Positions 7,515-16,065 of a DNA stretch of 64,000 nt are shown piece by piece; the first letter of the stretch is position 1, and each line of letters opens with the position of its first letter. Where the stretch lies: contig CAZXMW010000005.1 in NCBI GenBank assembly GCA_964641415.1, positions 86,525 through 150,524 of the forward strand, in the 5' to 3' direction. Source of the stretch: JAHECW01 sp964641415 (GTDB taxonomy: Bacteria; Acidobacteriota; Thermoanaerobaculia; Thermoanaerobaculales; Sulfomarinibacteraceae). Position numbers and translations under genes: made by a program. A model generated the notes under the pieces. That model ran no database searches and was not told the DNA's origin. It saw only the letters and a program-made list of their open reading frames with translations.

Positions 7515-8624
7515 CTACGCTTCCTTCGGCTCCCGCGTGTACAGATACGCGCAGTCTTCGAGCGTCGGCTCGGCGCCCGAGCGGCAGACGGCGTATCGAG
7601 CGCCCGACCACATCGCGGCGCCGCCGGTGCGGCCGCGGACGTCGACGGCATAGAACTTGACGTCGAAGGTCGGCCTTCCCTCGGCGTCGAGCAGGTAGGG
7701 GACCCGGGTCGCGGCGACCATCCGCTCGAGGGCGCCGAGGCAGGCCGCTTCGGGCTCCCTGCCCGAACGCATGAGCTCGACGATGGTGTGGGCGCCGGCG
7801 ATCTGGATCACCGACTCGCCACGGCCGGTGGAACCGGCGGCGCCGACCTCGTTGTCGACGTAGAGGCCGGCGCCGATGATGGGGGAGTCGCCGACCCGAC
7901 CCGGGATTTTGAAGAACAGGCCCGATGTGGTGGTCGTGCCGCCGAGATTGCCGGTTGCATCGCGGGCACAGAGGTTGATGGTGCCGGATGGCCGGACCGC
8001 GCCATACTTTTCGACGAAGTCCTTGACATCGGGATCTTCGACGGCGCCAGCCAGCGGCAGCCAGTCGTCGCGGTCCGACATGTTGGCCTTCCAGTAGAGC
8101 CAGATCTTCCGGGCCTTGTCGGTGAGGAGGTCCTCCTCGACGAAGCCGAGGCTGCGCGCGAAGCGGGCCGCGCCGTCGCCGACCAGGAGCACCCGGGTGG
8201 TGCGGCGCATGACCTCGAGGGCGACCTGCGCCGGGTGTCGGAAGCCCTCGAGGGCGGCCACGGCGCCGGCCCGCATGGTCGGGCCGTCCATGCAACAGGC
8301 GTCGAGCTGGACCACGCCCTCGGAGTTGGGCAGCCCGCCGTATCCGACGGTGACGTCGTCGGGGTCGTCCTCGACGACGGCGACACCCTCGACGGCGGCC
8401 TCGACAGCGGACATGCCGACCTCCATTCGCCGCACAGCCCGCTTCACGGCCTCGAGCCCGTTGGCTGATGCAACCGCCACCGGAGCGTGCTCGAGCGGTT
8501 CGGCGACGCTGTGGCCGGTGGCGACGGCAGCCGCAGTCAGGGCGCCGGCGGCAACGAGATCGCGGCGCGAGAGGCGGTGGAGTTCAGGTTGCAAAGCGTT
8601 GGATTCCGACTTGATTTCTTTCAT
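7515..8624 (-). CDS. N(4)-(beta-N-acetylglucosaminyl)-L-asparaginase family Ntn hydrolase, exported
   Basis: A 369-residue member of the glycosylasparaginase/isoaspartyl peptidase family. These are made as a proenzyme that cleaves itself before a Thr, which becomes the nucleophile; they hydrolyse GlcNAc-Asn or isoaspartyl bonds. SRRDLVAAG near residue 20 with a following Ala-rich stretch is a Tat signal, so it probably acts in the periplasm. The DATGNLGGTTTTSG block near residue 215 carries the likely cleavage/nucleophile Thr, and GRVGDSPIIGAGLYVDN is the family oxyanion/substrate segment. ATG 8624 is the natural start, although its Shine-Dalgarno is weak. It is divergent from the PCMT gene. 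Confidence 0.82.
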   Translation of the reverse strand: MKEIKSESNALQPELHRLSRRDLVAAGALTAAAVATGHSVAEPLEHAPVAVASANGLEAVKRAVRRMEVGMSAVEAAVEGVAVVEDDPDDVTVGYGGLPNSEGVVQLDACCMDGPTMRAGAVAALEGFRHPAQVALEVMRRTTRVLLVGDGAARFARSLGFVEEDLLTDKARKIWLYWKANMSDRDDWLPLAGAVEDPDVKDFVEKYGAVRPSGTINLCARDATGNLGGTTTTSGLFFKIPGRVGDSPIIGAGLYVDNEVGAAGSTGRGESVIQIAGAHTIVELMRSGREPEAACLGALERMVAATRVPYLLDAEGRPTFDVKFYAVDVRGRTGGAAMWSGARYAVCRSGAEPTLEDCAYLYTREPKEA

Positions 8625-8842
8625 GGTTTCATCGTGATCACGCTCCGGGACCCTGTCAAGCGGCATCGGATTTGCTTGTGTTCAGACCGGGCCCCGAATG
8701 GCACGCGCGGCCGATGTGGTCTACCATGAGGCTCACGAGACCGATGGAGAACGGGACGTTGACGACGCCGGACCGTGCCGTGCCATGTTGATGGACGAAG
8801 GGAATGTGGAGTTCGATGATGTCATCGTGGAGCGGAGGTCGG

Positions 8843-9571
8843 ATGCTCGCCCGTGCCGGATTGGCAGCGTTGCTCGGAGTGCTCGTGATCGGGTGTAGCC
8901 CGACCGACGGCCAGGCCGACGCCGGCGCCGGACTGGACTGGGCCGAGCTTCGGGAGCGCATGGTCCGGCAACAGATCGAGACCCGCGGCGTCAAGGACCC
9001 GGAGGTTCTCACGGCCATGCGGGCGGTGCCGAGACACCGCTTCGTGCCGTCGGACTACCGTGAAGCCTCCTATCAGGATTCGCCGTTGCCGATCGGCGAG
9101 GGGCAGACCATCTCGCAACCCTACATCGTCGCCCTGATGTCGGAGCTGCTCGAGGTCGGGCCGGGCGACAAGGTGCTCGAAATCGGCACCGGTTCCGGCT
9201 ATCAGGCCGCGGTTCTCGCCGCCATGGGTATCGAGGTCTATACGATCGAGATCCGCGACCGGCTGTGCGAGCGTGCCCGGGCGATTCTCACCGAGATCGG
9301 CTACACCTCGGCAAACGTGCGGTGCGGCGACGGCTACGGCGGCTGGCCCGAGGAGGCGCCGTTCGCCGGCGTCATCGTCACCGCCGCGCCCGAGCGGATT
9401 CCCGAGCCGCTCATCGAGCAGCTCGCCGTCAACGGGCGGATGGTGATCCCGCTCGGTGATTTCTACCAGCAGCTCATGGTGATCAAGAAGACCGAGGCCG
9501 GTGTCGAGGAGCGCTCGGTCATCCCGGTTCGCTTCGTGCCGATGACAGGGGAGATCGAGCAACAACCATAG
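8843..9571 (+). CDS. pcm: Protein-L-isoaspartate O-methyltransferase, predicted lipoprotein
   Basis: A 242-residue SAM-dependent methyltransferase that starts repair of isoaspartyl residues in damaged proteins. EIGTGSGYQAAVLA is the SAM-binding motif I, and GQTISQPYIVALM is the family substrate/SAM segment. Unlike cytosolic PCMT, the N-terminus is a lipoprotein signal (LLGVLVIGC, Cys about residue 17), placing it in the periplasm. Start 8843 is preferred because of GGAGG 4 nt upstream; ATG 8804 is possible. The neighbouring exported isoaspartyl/glycosylasparaginase-type hydrolase could make this a periplasmic damaged-Asp handling pair (inference). The stop codon overlaps heptamer element 2. 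Confidence 0.88.
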   Translation: MLARAGLAALLGVLVIGCSPTDGQADAGAGLDWAELRERMVRQQIETRGVKDPEVLTAMRAVPRHRFVPSDYREASYQDSPLPIGEGQTISQPYIVALMSELLEVGPGDKVLEIGTGSGYQAAVLAAMGIEVYTIEIRDRLCERARAILTEIGYTSANVRCGDGYGGWPEEAPFAGVIVTAAPERIPEPLIEQLAVNGRMVIPLGDFYQQLMVIKKTEAGVEERSVIPVRFVPMTGEIEQQP

Positions 9572-9690
9572 TTCCCAGTTCTTAGTTTTTAGTTTTTGGT
9601 TTTGAGTTCCATCGCATTCAGCCACGGTCGCCAGCGTGCTCCTTGCGATGGAACTCAAAATTCAAAATTCAAAACTCAAGACTGTCTCTG
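9570..9690. repeat. AT-rich heptamer element 2 (two arms in inverted orientation)
   Basis: The left arm has AGTTCCC, AGTTCTT, AGTTTTT, AGTTTTT, GGTTTTG, AGTTCCA from 9570, beginning on the last two bases of the PCMT stop. The right arm has GGAACTC, AAAATTC, AAAATTC, AAAACTC. TTTTGAGTTCCATCGC (9600-9615) is exactly complementary to 9645-9660, giving a 16-bp stem with a 29-nt loop. Bases 9607-9626 match a segment of element 3 at 17 of 20 positions. Confidence 0.75.
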
Positions 9691-9725
9691 GTCTCGATCG
9701 TCTGCACAAGCTCGCCAACGCACGT

Positions 9726-9731
9726 TATAGT
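9726..9731 (+). promoter_or_regulatory. Candidate -10 box for purF
   Basis: TATAGT lies 25 nt before the purF ATG. The -35 region (TGCACA with a 17-nt spacer) is poor. GGAGGG and GGAG upstream of the ATG serve as ribosome binding site. Confidence 0.4.
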
Positions 9732-9756
9732 GTCGTTGTCGGGAGGGCGCGGAGAC

Positions 9757-11223
9757 ATGTGCGGCATCGTCGGGGTGATCAACAACAGCGGCAGGCCGGT
9801 CGTTGGCGATCTCGGCAACGGTGCCCACTTCCTCCAGCACCGCGGTCCTGCCTACGCCGGACTGTTCCTCTTCAACCCAGTGCTCCGGTCGGCCACTCTC
9901 GAGCGGGGCGAGGGCCTCGCAGACGACATCTTCAAGCCCCTCGGTGCACTTCAGGGCGATCTCGGGATCGCCCACACCCGGTACAAGACCTCGGGCAGCG
10001 GCGGCAAGGTCAACGCCCAGCCCTTTTTCGACGCATTTCTCGGAATGTCGCTCGCCCACAACGGCCACATCACCAATATCGCCCAGATCGCGGGAGAGCT
10101 CGAACAGCGGGGTCAGTCACTGGCCGCCCACTGCGACGCCGAGCCGCTGCTCCGAGTGCTCGCGCTCTGGATCGAGCACCTCCGCGCCGCCGACCCTGGA
10201 GCCGACGAGAAGGAGATCATGTTCCAGGCCGTGGCCGAGGTCCAGCAGCGGGTCACCGGCGCATACTCGGCGGTGGCGGTCACCCCGTCCGGGTTGGTCG
10301 CCTTTCGGGATCCGCACGGTTTCCGGCCCATGGTCCGGGGGACGCGCCGCCGCGGCGACGAGATCTCGATGATGATCGCGTCCGAGACCCTGGCCCTGGA
10401 GCAGAACGGCTACACCGTCGACGAAGAGGTGCCGCACGGCGCGGCGCTGTACGTCGACCGTGGTCTCGACATCGACGAGCGGATCATCGTACAGCGCGAT
10501 CCTCTGCCGTGCGCCTTCGAGCTCATCTACTTTGCCGATGTCGAGTCGAGGATGATGGGCGACCCGATCCGGACCTTCCGCTGGCGGGCCGGCCGGGCCC
10601 TGGCGATGCACCTGCTCGAGGTCGCCCCCGAGCTCGCCACGGCCATCGATCTCGTGGTGCCGATCCCGCACTCGCCGATCCCCGGCGCCGAGGCGTTCGC
10701 CCAGAAGCTCGAGAAGGAGCTCAACGGCGGCGCGGTCCAGATCCAGTACGCGACGCCGATCTCCAAGTACCGTTTCGGCGGCCGGATCTTCATGGAGGAG
10801 ACCCAGCAGGCCCGGGACGAGGCCGCCATGCTCGACTTCCGGGTCGACTCCATCTCGGTCCGGGACAAGAACATCTTCATCGTCGACGACAGCATCGTCC
10901 GCGGCACCAATGCGTCGCGCATCGTGCGTGCCTTCCGCGCAGCCGGCGCTCGCTCCATCGCCTTCGGCACTCTGTGGCCGATGGTGATCGACTCCTGTTT
11001 CCAGGGAATCAACACCCCGACTCAGTCCGAGCTCATCGGCGCCCGGTTCGCCCGTGACGTCGAAGAGGTTCAGACCGAGCTCGGACTCGACGCGCTCTAC
11101 TACCTTCCGATCGAGGTCTTTCAGGACAAGGTCATCAAGGGGGCTCCCGCCTGCATGGCATGCACGACCGGCAAGCGAGCGGTCAAGTGCGAATACTCTG
11201 GAGGAGTGCTGCCCCCGAGTTGA
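9757..11223 (+). CDS. purF: Amidophosphoribosyltransferase (glutamine PRPP amidotransferase)
   Basis: A 488-residue enzyme that catalyses the first committed step of purine synthesis, PRPP plus glutamine to phosphoribosylamine. MCGIVGVINN puts the nucleophile Cys at position 2, which fixes ATG 9757 and implies no propeptide beyond the initiator Met. QHRGPAYAG and NGHITN belong to the class II glutaminase domain. IFIVDDSIVRGTNASRI near residue 370 is the PRPP-binding loop of the phosphoribosyltransferase domain. A C-terminal CMAC pair plus earlier Cys residues suggest an Fe-S cluster as in Bacillus-type PurF. No other pur gene is adjacent. Confidence 0.95.
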   Translation: MCGIVGVINNSGRPVVGDLGNGAHFLQHRGPAYAGLFLFNPVLRSATLERGEGLADDIFKPLGALQGDLGIAHTRYKTSGSGGKVNAQPFFDAFLGMSLAHNGHITNIAQIAGELEQRGQSLAAHCDAEPLLRVLALWIEHLRAADPGADEKEIMFQAVAEVQQRVTGAYSAVAVTPSGLVAFRDPHGFRPMVRGTRRRGDEISMMIASETLALEQNGYTVDEEVPHGAALYVDRGLDIDERIIVQRDPLPCAFELIYFADVESRMMGDPIRTFRWRAGRALAMHLLEVAPELATAIDLVVPIPHSPIPGAEAFAQKLEKELNGGAVQIQYATPISKYRFGGRIFMEETQQARDEAAMLDFRVDSISVRDKNIFIVDDSIVRGTNASRIVRAFRAAGARSIAFGTLWPMVIDSCFQGINTPTQSELIGARFARDVEEVQTELGLDALYYLPIEVFQDKVIKGAPACMACTTGKRAVKCEYSGGVLPPS

Positions 11224-11230
11224 TCTGCAG

Positions 11231-11283
11231 GTTCCGAAAACGACGGCGCGAGGTTCGAAACCTCCCGCCGTCGTTTTCGGAAC
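11231..11283. terminator. Long bidirectional terminator between purF and cysQ-like gene
   Basis: GTTCCGAAAACGACGGCG (11231-11248) pairs perfectly with 11266-11283. An inner GAGGTT/AACCTC stem with loop CGA follows after one C-C mismatch, so the hairpin has about 24 bp. It starts 7 nt after the purF stop and ends 4 nt before the stop of the convergent gene. The AAAA/TTTT tracts are within the stem, so a U-rich run follows in neither direction outside it. Confidence 0.85.
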
Positions 11284-11287
11284 AGAG

Positions 11288-12268
11288 CTATGACGTCAAC
11301 TCGTCACGACACGCCTCGAGAACGCGGTCGTGGAGCAGTCCGTTGCTGGCGACGATGCCGCGACCGGTGGCGAGACGGCGACCCTTCGAGAAGTCGAGAG
11401 AGCGGCCGTCGAGGTCGCTGACCCGGCCGCCGGCCTCTTCGATGACGACGGCGCCGGCGGCGTGATCCCAGACCTTCTCGCGGTAGGCCTCGTCGCGGGG
11501 CAGGCGCAGGTAGATCGAGGCCTCGCCGCGCGCCAGGACGGCGTACTTGCACTGGGAGTCCATGCGGTAGGGCTCGGCGGCGACCCCGAGGCGGGCGGCG
11601 ATTCCGGCCTGGACCGAGTGGGCGGCATGGGCCGCCTCCACCGACTCGCAGACCACCGCCCGAGCCGGGTCGTCGATGCGGTCCACGTGGATTCGGACGG
11701 TCTCGCCGCCCGCCACCGGAACGGCCCAGGCGCTGCGGTCCCGCGCGGCGTAAAACAGGAAGCCCTCACCGACCCCGCGCTCGCCGGGGCGAGGCAGGTT
11801 GGGGCAGCCGAGGACGCCGACCACGACCTCGCCGCGGTCGACCAGGGCGAGCGCGATGGCGTACTGGTCGCCGCGCAGGAAGCCCTTGGTGCCGTCCACC
11901 GGGTCGAGAACCCAGTGGCGGCCCTCGGCCCCGCCGGGGTGATCGCCCCGGTCGAGAGCGTCGGCGAGCTCCTCCAGGGTGAGGCCGGGCAGCGATCGCC
12001 GGGCCAGCTTGAGGACCTTGGCCGCCAGGGTGGGGGAGTCTTCCACCGGGGTCGCGTCCTCTTCGCCGACCAGTCCGTCGCCGGGGAAGTGCTCGGAGAT
12101 CCGGGCCGCGACAACCGCCTGGACCGCGAGATCGGCGAGGGTGACCGGCGAGCGGTCGCCCTTGGTCAGAGCCTCGCCCGAGGCCACGACCCGGTCCTGG
12201 ACCCGCCGGGTCAGGCCGCAGGCCTCGGCGACCAGGGTTCGGGCGAACTCGAGCTCGGCGTCGTACAT
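11288..12268 (-). CDS. 3'(2'),5'-bisphosphate nucleotidase (HAL2/CysQ type)
   Basis: A 326-residue enzyme of the inositol monophosphatase superfamily, probably turning PAP into AMP during sulfate assimilation. SPVTLADLAVQ (40-50), GEED (68-71), WVLDPVDGTKGF (119-130) and WDHAAG (267-272) are the metal and phosphate ligands in canonical order. The length and KGDRSPVT segment resemble the plant/yeast HAL2 branch more than short E. coli CysQ. ATG 12268 has AGGAGG at 6 nt. A TAGAAT box (12292-12297, minus strand) may be its -10. Inositol monophosphatase activity is the alternative. Confidence 0.85.
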   Translation of the reverse strand: MYDAELEFARTLVAEACGLTRRVQDRVVASGEALTKGDRSPVTLADLAVQAVVAARISEHFPGDGLVGEEDATPVEDSPTLAAKVLKLARRSLPGLTLEELADALDRGDHPGGAEGRHWVLDPVDGTKGFLRGDQYAIALALVDRGEVVVGVLGCPNLPRPGERGVGEGFLFYAARDRSAWAVPVAGGETVRIHVDRIDDPARAVVCESVEAAHAAHSVQAGIAARLGVAAEPYRMDSQCKYAVLARGEASIYLRLPRDEAYREKVWDHAAGAVVIEEAGGRVSDLDGRSLDFSKGRRLATGRGIVASNGLLHDRVLEACRDELTS

Positions 12269-12415
12269 GTGAGCCTCCTGCGAGCCGGGAGATTCTACCG
12301 TATGCACCGAGCACCGCCGGGCCCGGCTGCGCCGGACCGGGCGGCGCTCGCTGCAACCGATGTGCTGCGCACATCGGAGGAGCAGAGGAATCTCCCCGCG
12401 TCCGAGGATGATTTG

Positions 12416-12445
12416 TCTCCCTCTCCCTCTCCCTCTCCCTCTCCC
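12416..12445. repeat. TCTCCC x5 array (G-quadruplex pattern on minus strand)
   Basis: Five exact TCTCCC units. The minus strand reads GGGAGA five times: GGG runs separated by AGA, an ideal short-loop quadruplex motif. It is about 150 bp upstream of the cysQ-like start. Confidence 0.8.
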
Positions 12446-12508
12446 CTTCCTTTCCCTTGTTCGCCTCCCGTGCCCGAAGTCGCTGACAGCCGCCGGCCGC
12501 CCTTCAAA

Positions 12509-12530
12509 CGCCAGGCATCCCTGCCTGGCG
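12509..12530. repeat. Small palindrome
   Basis: CGCCAGGCA pairs perfectly with TGCCTGGCG around a TCCC loop (9-bp stem). No gene ends here, so it is more likely an extragenic palindrome than a terminator. Confidence 0.5.
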
Positions 12531-12672
12531 TCGCGGGCCTCCCGGTTCCGCGGCACCCCGCCGCCCGCCACGCCCGTGTCGGCAGGCTGGAAGCCCGCCG
12601 CTCCACTTGGAACAGCGATCGAATCGATCCCGATTCCGATCCCGAGATGCTGTCACCTCCGGCCTGAACTCG

Positions 12673-12868
12673 GACACGGGCGCGGGCACGGAGGTGGCCG
12701 CGGGTCCGGTCTGCCCGCTGACCGCTGCCGCTGATCGCCGCCCCCTGGTCGCTGCCCCTGATCACTGTCTCTGATTGCCGCCGCTGGTCGCTGCCGCTGC
12801 CCACCGTTCCATCGGCTACAGGTACGGGCACGGACCCGGAGCCGGACCCGCATCCGGACCCGGAGGCG
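12673..12868 (+). repeat. Two short GNNNCG hexamer arrays
   Basis: Six units at 12673-12708 (GACACG, GGCGCG, GGCACG, GAGGTG, GCCGCG, GGTCCG, one imperfect) and eight at 12821-12868 (from GGTACG to GAGGCG, one starting with C). Between them lies GC-rich sequence with recurrent CTGCCGCTG and CTGATCGC-like words. Confidence 0.6.
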
Positions 12869-12946
12869 GCGTCCGGGCGGTTCGGCGCGTCCGACGCGCC
12901 GCCGCAATTCGTCCGACGAATTGCTGCCCCGGTGTAAGCTCATGCC

Positions 12947-13654
12947 ATGCCGGAGCCAGCGGGACCGCCCCGCCACACCGCCTTCGACTGGCGAATCTAC
13001 GCCGACGCGACCCTGGCGGGGTTGAGCGCGCTGGTGCCGCTGCCGCTGGTGGACCTGGCCTTCGAGGCCTACTTCCGGAGGCGGATCCCGGCGGCGATCG
13101 GACGTGCCCGCGGCCGCCGGCCGGCGGAGGGGGCGCGGCGCCGCTTCGGCCGGGGCTCGGGACGGCTGCTGTCGGCGGCCGGGTGCCTGGCCCTTCCGCT
13201 GCTGCTCGCGCGCTACGTCGTCAAGAAGCTCTGGCGCAAGGTGATCTACGTCTTCGCGATCGCCGATGCAAGCTCCCAGGTGAGCGCCTACTGGCACCGC
13301 GCCTACCTGCTCGATCACATCATCCGGGCCGGACATGCCGGACCCGAGGTCGACTGGCCGCGCTCGGCAAGGGTCGCCGACAGGGTCCTCGAGGCGACCG
13401 ACACCGGACCTTTGACGGGGCTGGCGCGACAGGTTGTGGCAAGTAGCCATCGGGTGCTGCGGCTGCTGATCCGTGCCCGGCGTCACGGCGCAGCGGAGGA
13501 GGCCGACTCGCTGGCGGCGATCCTGCGCTCGCACTGGGACGCGGCGGAGGGATCGCTCATCCGGGTCGCTCTGCGCTACAACGAGGCCTACGCCAGCTCC
13601 CTCGAGCTCGAGCCGCCGTTGGCGGTTGAGAAGTCGGTCGAAGATCCGCGATAA
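12947..13654 (+). CDS. Hypothetical membrane-associated protein
   Basis: 235 residues; I do not recognise the family. A hydrophobic stretch near residues 22-45 (LAGLSALVPLPLVDLAF) and another near 75-92 (GCLALPLLLARYVVKK) suggest membrane contact. Between them is a basic linker with many Arg residues. The C-terminal half is helical and soluble, with VADRVLEATDTGPLTGLARQVV. The start at 12947 has no strong Shine-Dalgarno; a GTAAGCT just upstream could be a -10 giving a short leader. It precedes the small lipoprotein gene by 20 nt and may be co-transcribed. Confidence 0.6.
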   Translation: MPEPAGPPRHTAFDWRIYADATLAGLSALVPLPLVDLAFEAYFRRRIPAAIGRARGRRPAEGARRRFGRGSGRLLSAAGCLALPLLLARYVVKKLWRKVIYVFAIADASSQVSAYWHRAYLLDHIIRAGHAGPEVDWPRSARVADRVLEATDTGPLTGLARQVVASSHRVLRLLIRARRHGAAEEADSLAAILRSHWDAAEGSLIRVALRYNEAYASSLELEPPLAVEKSVEDPR

Positions 13655-13674
13655 TGCGTACCGGAGGCACCACC

Positions 13675-13872
13675 ATGAAACAGCTGATCACCGTCTCGTT
13701 GATTCTGACCTTCGCCGTCGTCCTCGGCTGCGCGCCGCAGGACAGCACGCCGGCCGACGAGCCGGGACCGGCATCAGACGAACCGATCACGGAGGAGAAC
13801 TTCGAGTCGGGCGAGCCCGAAGCGCTCGAGGAGGGCGAGGAACTGACCGAGTCGGAGGATGCCCTCCCGTAA
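13675..13872 (+). CDS. Small acidic lipoprotein
   Basis: 65 residues. Residues 1-18 are a lipoprotein signal ending in VVLGC; the mature part is very acidic (Asp/Glu/Pro/Ser), with no domain. GGAGG 7 nt upstream of ATG 13675 sets the start. It lies between the hypothetical membrane protein and the sulfatase gene. Function unknown. Confidence 0.6.
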   Translation: MKQLITVSLILTFAVVLGCAPQDSTPADEPGPASDEPITEENFESGEPEALEEGEELTESEDALP

Positions 13873-13890
13873 TCGAAGGCGGTGTTTTCG

Positions 13891-16065
13891 ATGCCGAAAG
13901 ACCGACGCCCGCTGCGATATCGATCGCGAGCAGTCCTTTCCGGTTTGTTGTTCGCCGCGCCATTTCTTGGCTGCAGCCCGGCGCTCACCGACGACGCCAT
14001 GGTCGATCAGCTCAACGGCCGCTTCGTCGCGAATGACGGCGTCTACGTCGTTGCCGACCGGGCGTGGCGGCGTGAGGGCGCTGATGGAGGCTCCTTCCGA
14101 AAGACCGCGAGCTTCATCGTTGTCGTGAAGAGTGACGCGCCGGCTGGATTGCGCTTTTCCCTGACCCCGGATCCCGCCACCGCCGAGATGCACTTTCTGG
14201 CCAGGTGGAACGGTCATCCCTTGTGGGAGGAAGCACGACGTCCTGGTGACAACGGTTTCGTGGTCGAGATCGATGCAGATCGGCTCGACCCAGGTCGGCA
14301 CCACCTCAGTCTGGATCGCGTCAAGGGACCCGACGAGCCGGCTGATCGTGCTCGTGGCCGCAACGTTTTCACGACCGTCGAAGCGACCCGGCTTGACGCC
14401 GAGGGCGAGCGACCGCAGCGGATCCTCGACAACGGGTACCTGGCGAGGTTTCTCGACTTCGGGGTGACCTCGAGGGCTCCGACCCGGTTGAGCGGGAACC
14501 TCTTCCTCGGGTCGCAGCGCCTCGCGGTGCCGCTGCGCGGCGACGAGTCCGAGCTCCGGTTCACCCTCGACAACGCCACCGGCGACCCCGCGCGCTTTTC
14601 CGCCACCATCGACGGTCGGTCGGTGCTCGAGACCGAGGTGGCGCCGCTCGATCATCGGGCGGTCCGGTTCGAGGTGCCGTCGGGCGGTCGAGAGATGGTG
14701 CTCGAGACCGAGGGCCGCCCCGGCGGCTGCCTGCTGTGGGGTGCACCGCACGCCTACCGCGCCGAGGAGACGTCCCGACCGCCGGTCCTGCTCATCACCC
14801 TCGACACGACTCGCCGCGACGCCGTCGCGCCCTACAGCTCGCGCCCGGAGCTGACCCCGAACATCGCGGCCTTCGCGGGTCGGGCCACGGTCTACACCAA
14901 CGCATACGCTACCGCACCCTGGACCCTGCCGAGCCACGCCTCCATGTTCACCGGAATGTACCCGTCGCACCACCGCGCCGGCGTGGTGGACGACGTCTTG
15001 GCCGAGAGCTGGTTCACCTTGGCCGAGAGGTTCCGTGCCGGGGGCTACCGCACTGCAGGCTTCATCGGTGGCCACATGACCTCGTCGAGCTTCGGTGTCG
15101 CGCAGGGGTTTTCGGTGTTCCGGGATCCGAGGGGCGACCAGGAGCCCGGGAACGTGCTGACCGACGCCGCCGTCGAGCTGCTCGAAACCGACGGCGATCT
15201 GCCGCTGTTCCTGTTCGTCAACTACTTCGATCCGCACGCACCTTACTCCGCTCCCGCCTTCTTTCGGCAGCGCCTCGAGGTTCCCGAGCTCGCGCGGACC
15301 GTCGCGGACCACCCCGAGTGGGGGCCGTACGCCCGCGGCGAGCCCGGCTCCTGGAGCGCTGTCGTGAACAGTGACGCCGCCGATGACGATGATGGTCTCG
15401 CCTACCTCCGCGCCCGCTACGACGCCGAGGTGGCTTTCATGGATGCCGAGATCGGCAGGCTGTTCGCCGCGCTCGACGACCGGGGCTTGTTCGACGACGC
15501 CCTCGTCGTGCTCGTCTCTGATCACGGTGAGTTCATGGGTGAGCAGGGTTTGTTTTCTCACTCCTATCGCTTGGATCGAGAGCTCACGGCGGTGCCGCTG
15601 CTCATCAAGTGGCCCGGCCAGCGTGACGGGGAGGTCGTCGACGCCCTCGTGTCGCACGTCGACCTCTACCCGGCCATCGCGGCCGCCGCCGGTCTCGACG
15701 TGCCGTCTTCGGACGGGATCGGCTTCGGTCGGGGTGACGTCGGGCGGCTGTCGGCTCGCGAACGGGTGTTCATGGAAGAGCACAAGAGCCGCTTCCATCA
15801 GCTGCCCGGGCCGTTTTGGATCGCCGACCACCTGTTCGGACTCCAGTGGCTCGATCGCCGCGAGGTGCTCTACGACGGAGTCATCGAGTGCGAACAGCGG
15901 CTCGGCGATGCCTGGGTGTCCGCCGACTGTGCGCGATCGTGGCGAGAAGGATTGGCGCTGCTGTCCGACGCCATGCGGGCCACCCTCGAGCTCGACGTCG
16001 AGGTCTCGGAGGCCGATCTCGACGAGGCCGAGGCCGAACGGTTACGTGCCCTGGGCTATCTGTAG
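13891..16065 (+). CDS. Sulfatase-family lipoprotein with Thr at the nucleophile position
   Basis: About 724 residues. The N-terminus has a lipoprotein signal (LLFAAPFLGC). A beta-rich N-terminal region of about 280 residues precedes the alkaline-phosphatase-fold domain: PPVLLITLDTTRRDA (metal Asp), then APWTLPSHASMFTG, VSDHGEFMGEQG (metal Asp/His) and a C-terminal subdomain. The formylglycine Cys/Ser of true sulfatases is Thr here (T-L-P-S), so the enzyme is more likely a phosphodiesterase/phosphotransferase-like or unusual hydrolase. It ends in LRALGYL. The start is uncertain between GTG 13882 and ATG 13891. Confidence 0.82.
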   Translation: MPKDRRPLRYRSRAVLSGLLFAAPFLGCSPALTDDAMVDQLNGRFVANDGVYVVADRAWRREGADGGSFRKTASFIVVVKSDAPAGLRFSLTPDPATAEMHFLARWNGHPLWEEARRPGDNGFVVEIDADRLDPGRHHLSLDRVKGPDEPADRARGRNVFTTVEATRLDAEGERPQRILDNGYLARFLDFGVTSRAPTRLSGNLFLGSQRLAVPLRGDESELRFTLDNATGDPARFSATIDGRSVLETEVAPLDHRAVRFEVPSGGREMVLETEGRPGGCLLWGAPHAYRAEETSRPPVLLITLDTTRRDAVAPYSSRPELTPNIAAFAGRATVYTNAYATAPWTLPSHASMFTGMYPSHHRAGVVDDVLAESWFTLAERFRAGGYRTAGFIGGHMTSSSFGVAQGFSVFRDPRGDQEPGNVLTDAAVELLETDGDLPLFLFVNYFDPHAPYSAPAFFRQRLEVPELARTVADHPEWGPYARGEPGSWSAVVNSDAADDDDGLAYLRARYDAEVAFMDAEIGRLFAALDDRGLFDDALVVLVSDHGEFMGEQGLFSHSYRLDRELTAVPLLIKWPGQRDGEVVDALVSHVDLYPAIAAAAGLDVPSSDGIGFGRGDVGRLSARERVFMEEHKSRFHQLPGPFWIADHLFGLQWLDRREVLYDGVIECEQRLGDAWVSADCARSWREGLALLSDAMRATLELDVEVSEADLDEAEAERLRALGYL

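Larger units (their letters stand above)
12269..12946. other. 678-bp non-coding region with several simple repeats
   Basis: No gene is supported. It contains a TCTCCC array (12416-12445), a short palindrome (12509-12530), a fragment reading CAGGCTGGAAGCCCGCC near 12582 that resembles extragenic palindromes of GC-rich bacteria, and two GNNNCG hexamer arrays (12673-12708 and 12821-12868). Confidence 0.6.

Noticed and set aside
5518..8295. 925-codon continuous minus-strand frame
   Set aside because: Only the part from ATG 7032 has a Shine-Dalgarno, signal peptide and domain; upstream it runs through intergenic repeats and an out-of-frame copy of the asparaginase gene.
11250..11264. GAGGTTCGAAACCTC as a tRNA T-arm
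   Set aside because: It is the inner stem of the terminator; no acceptor, D or anticodon arms surround it.
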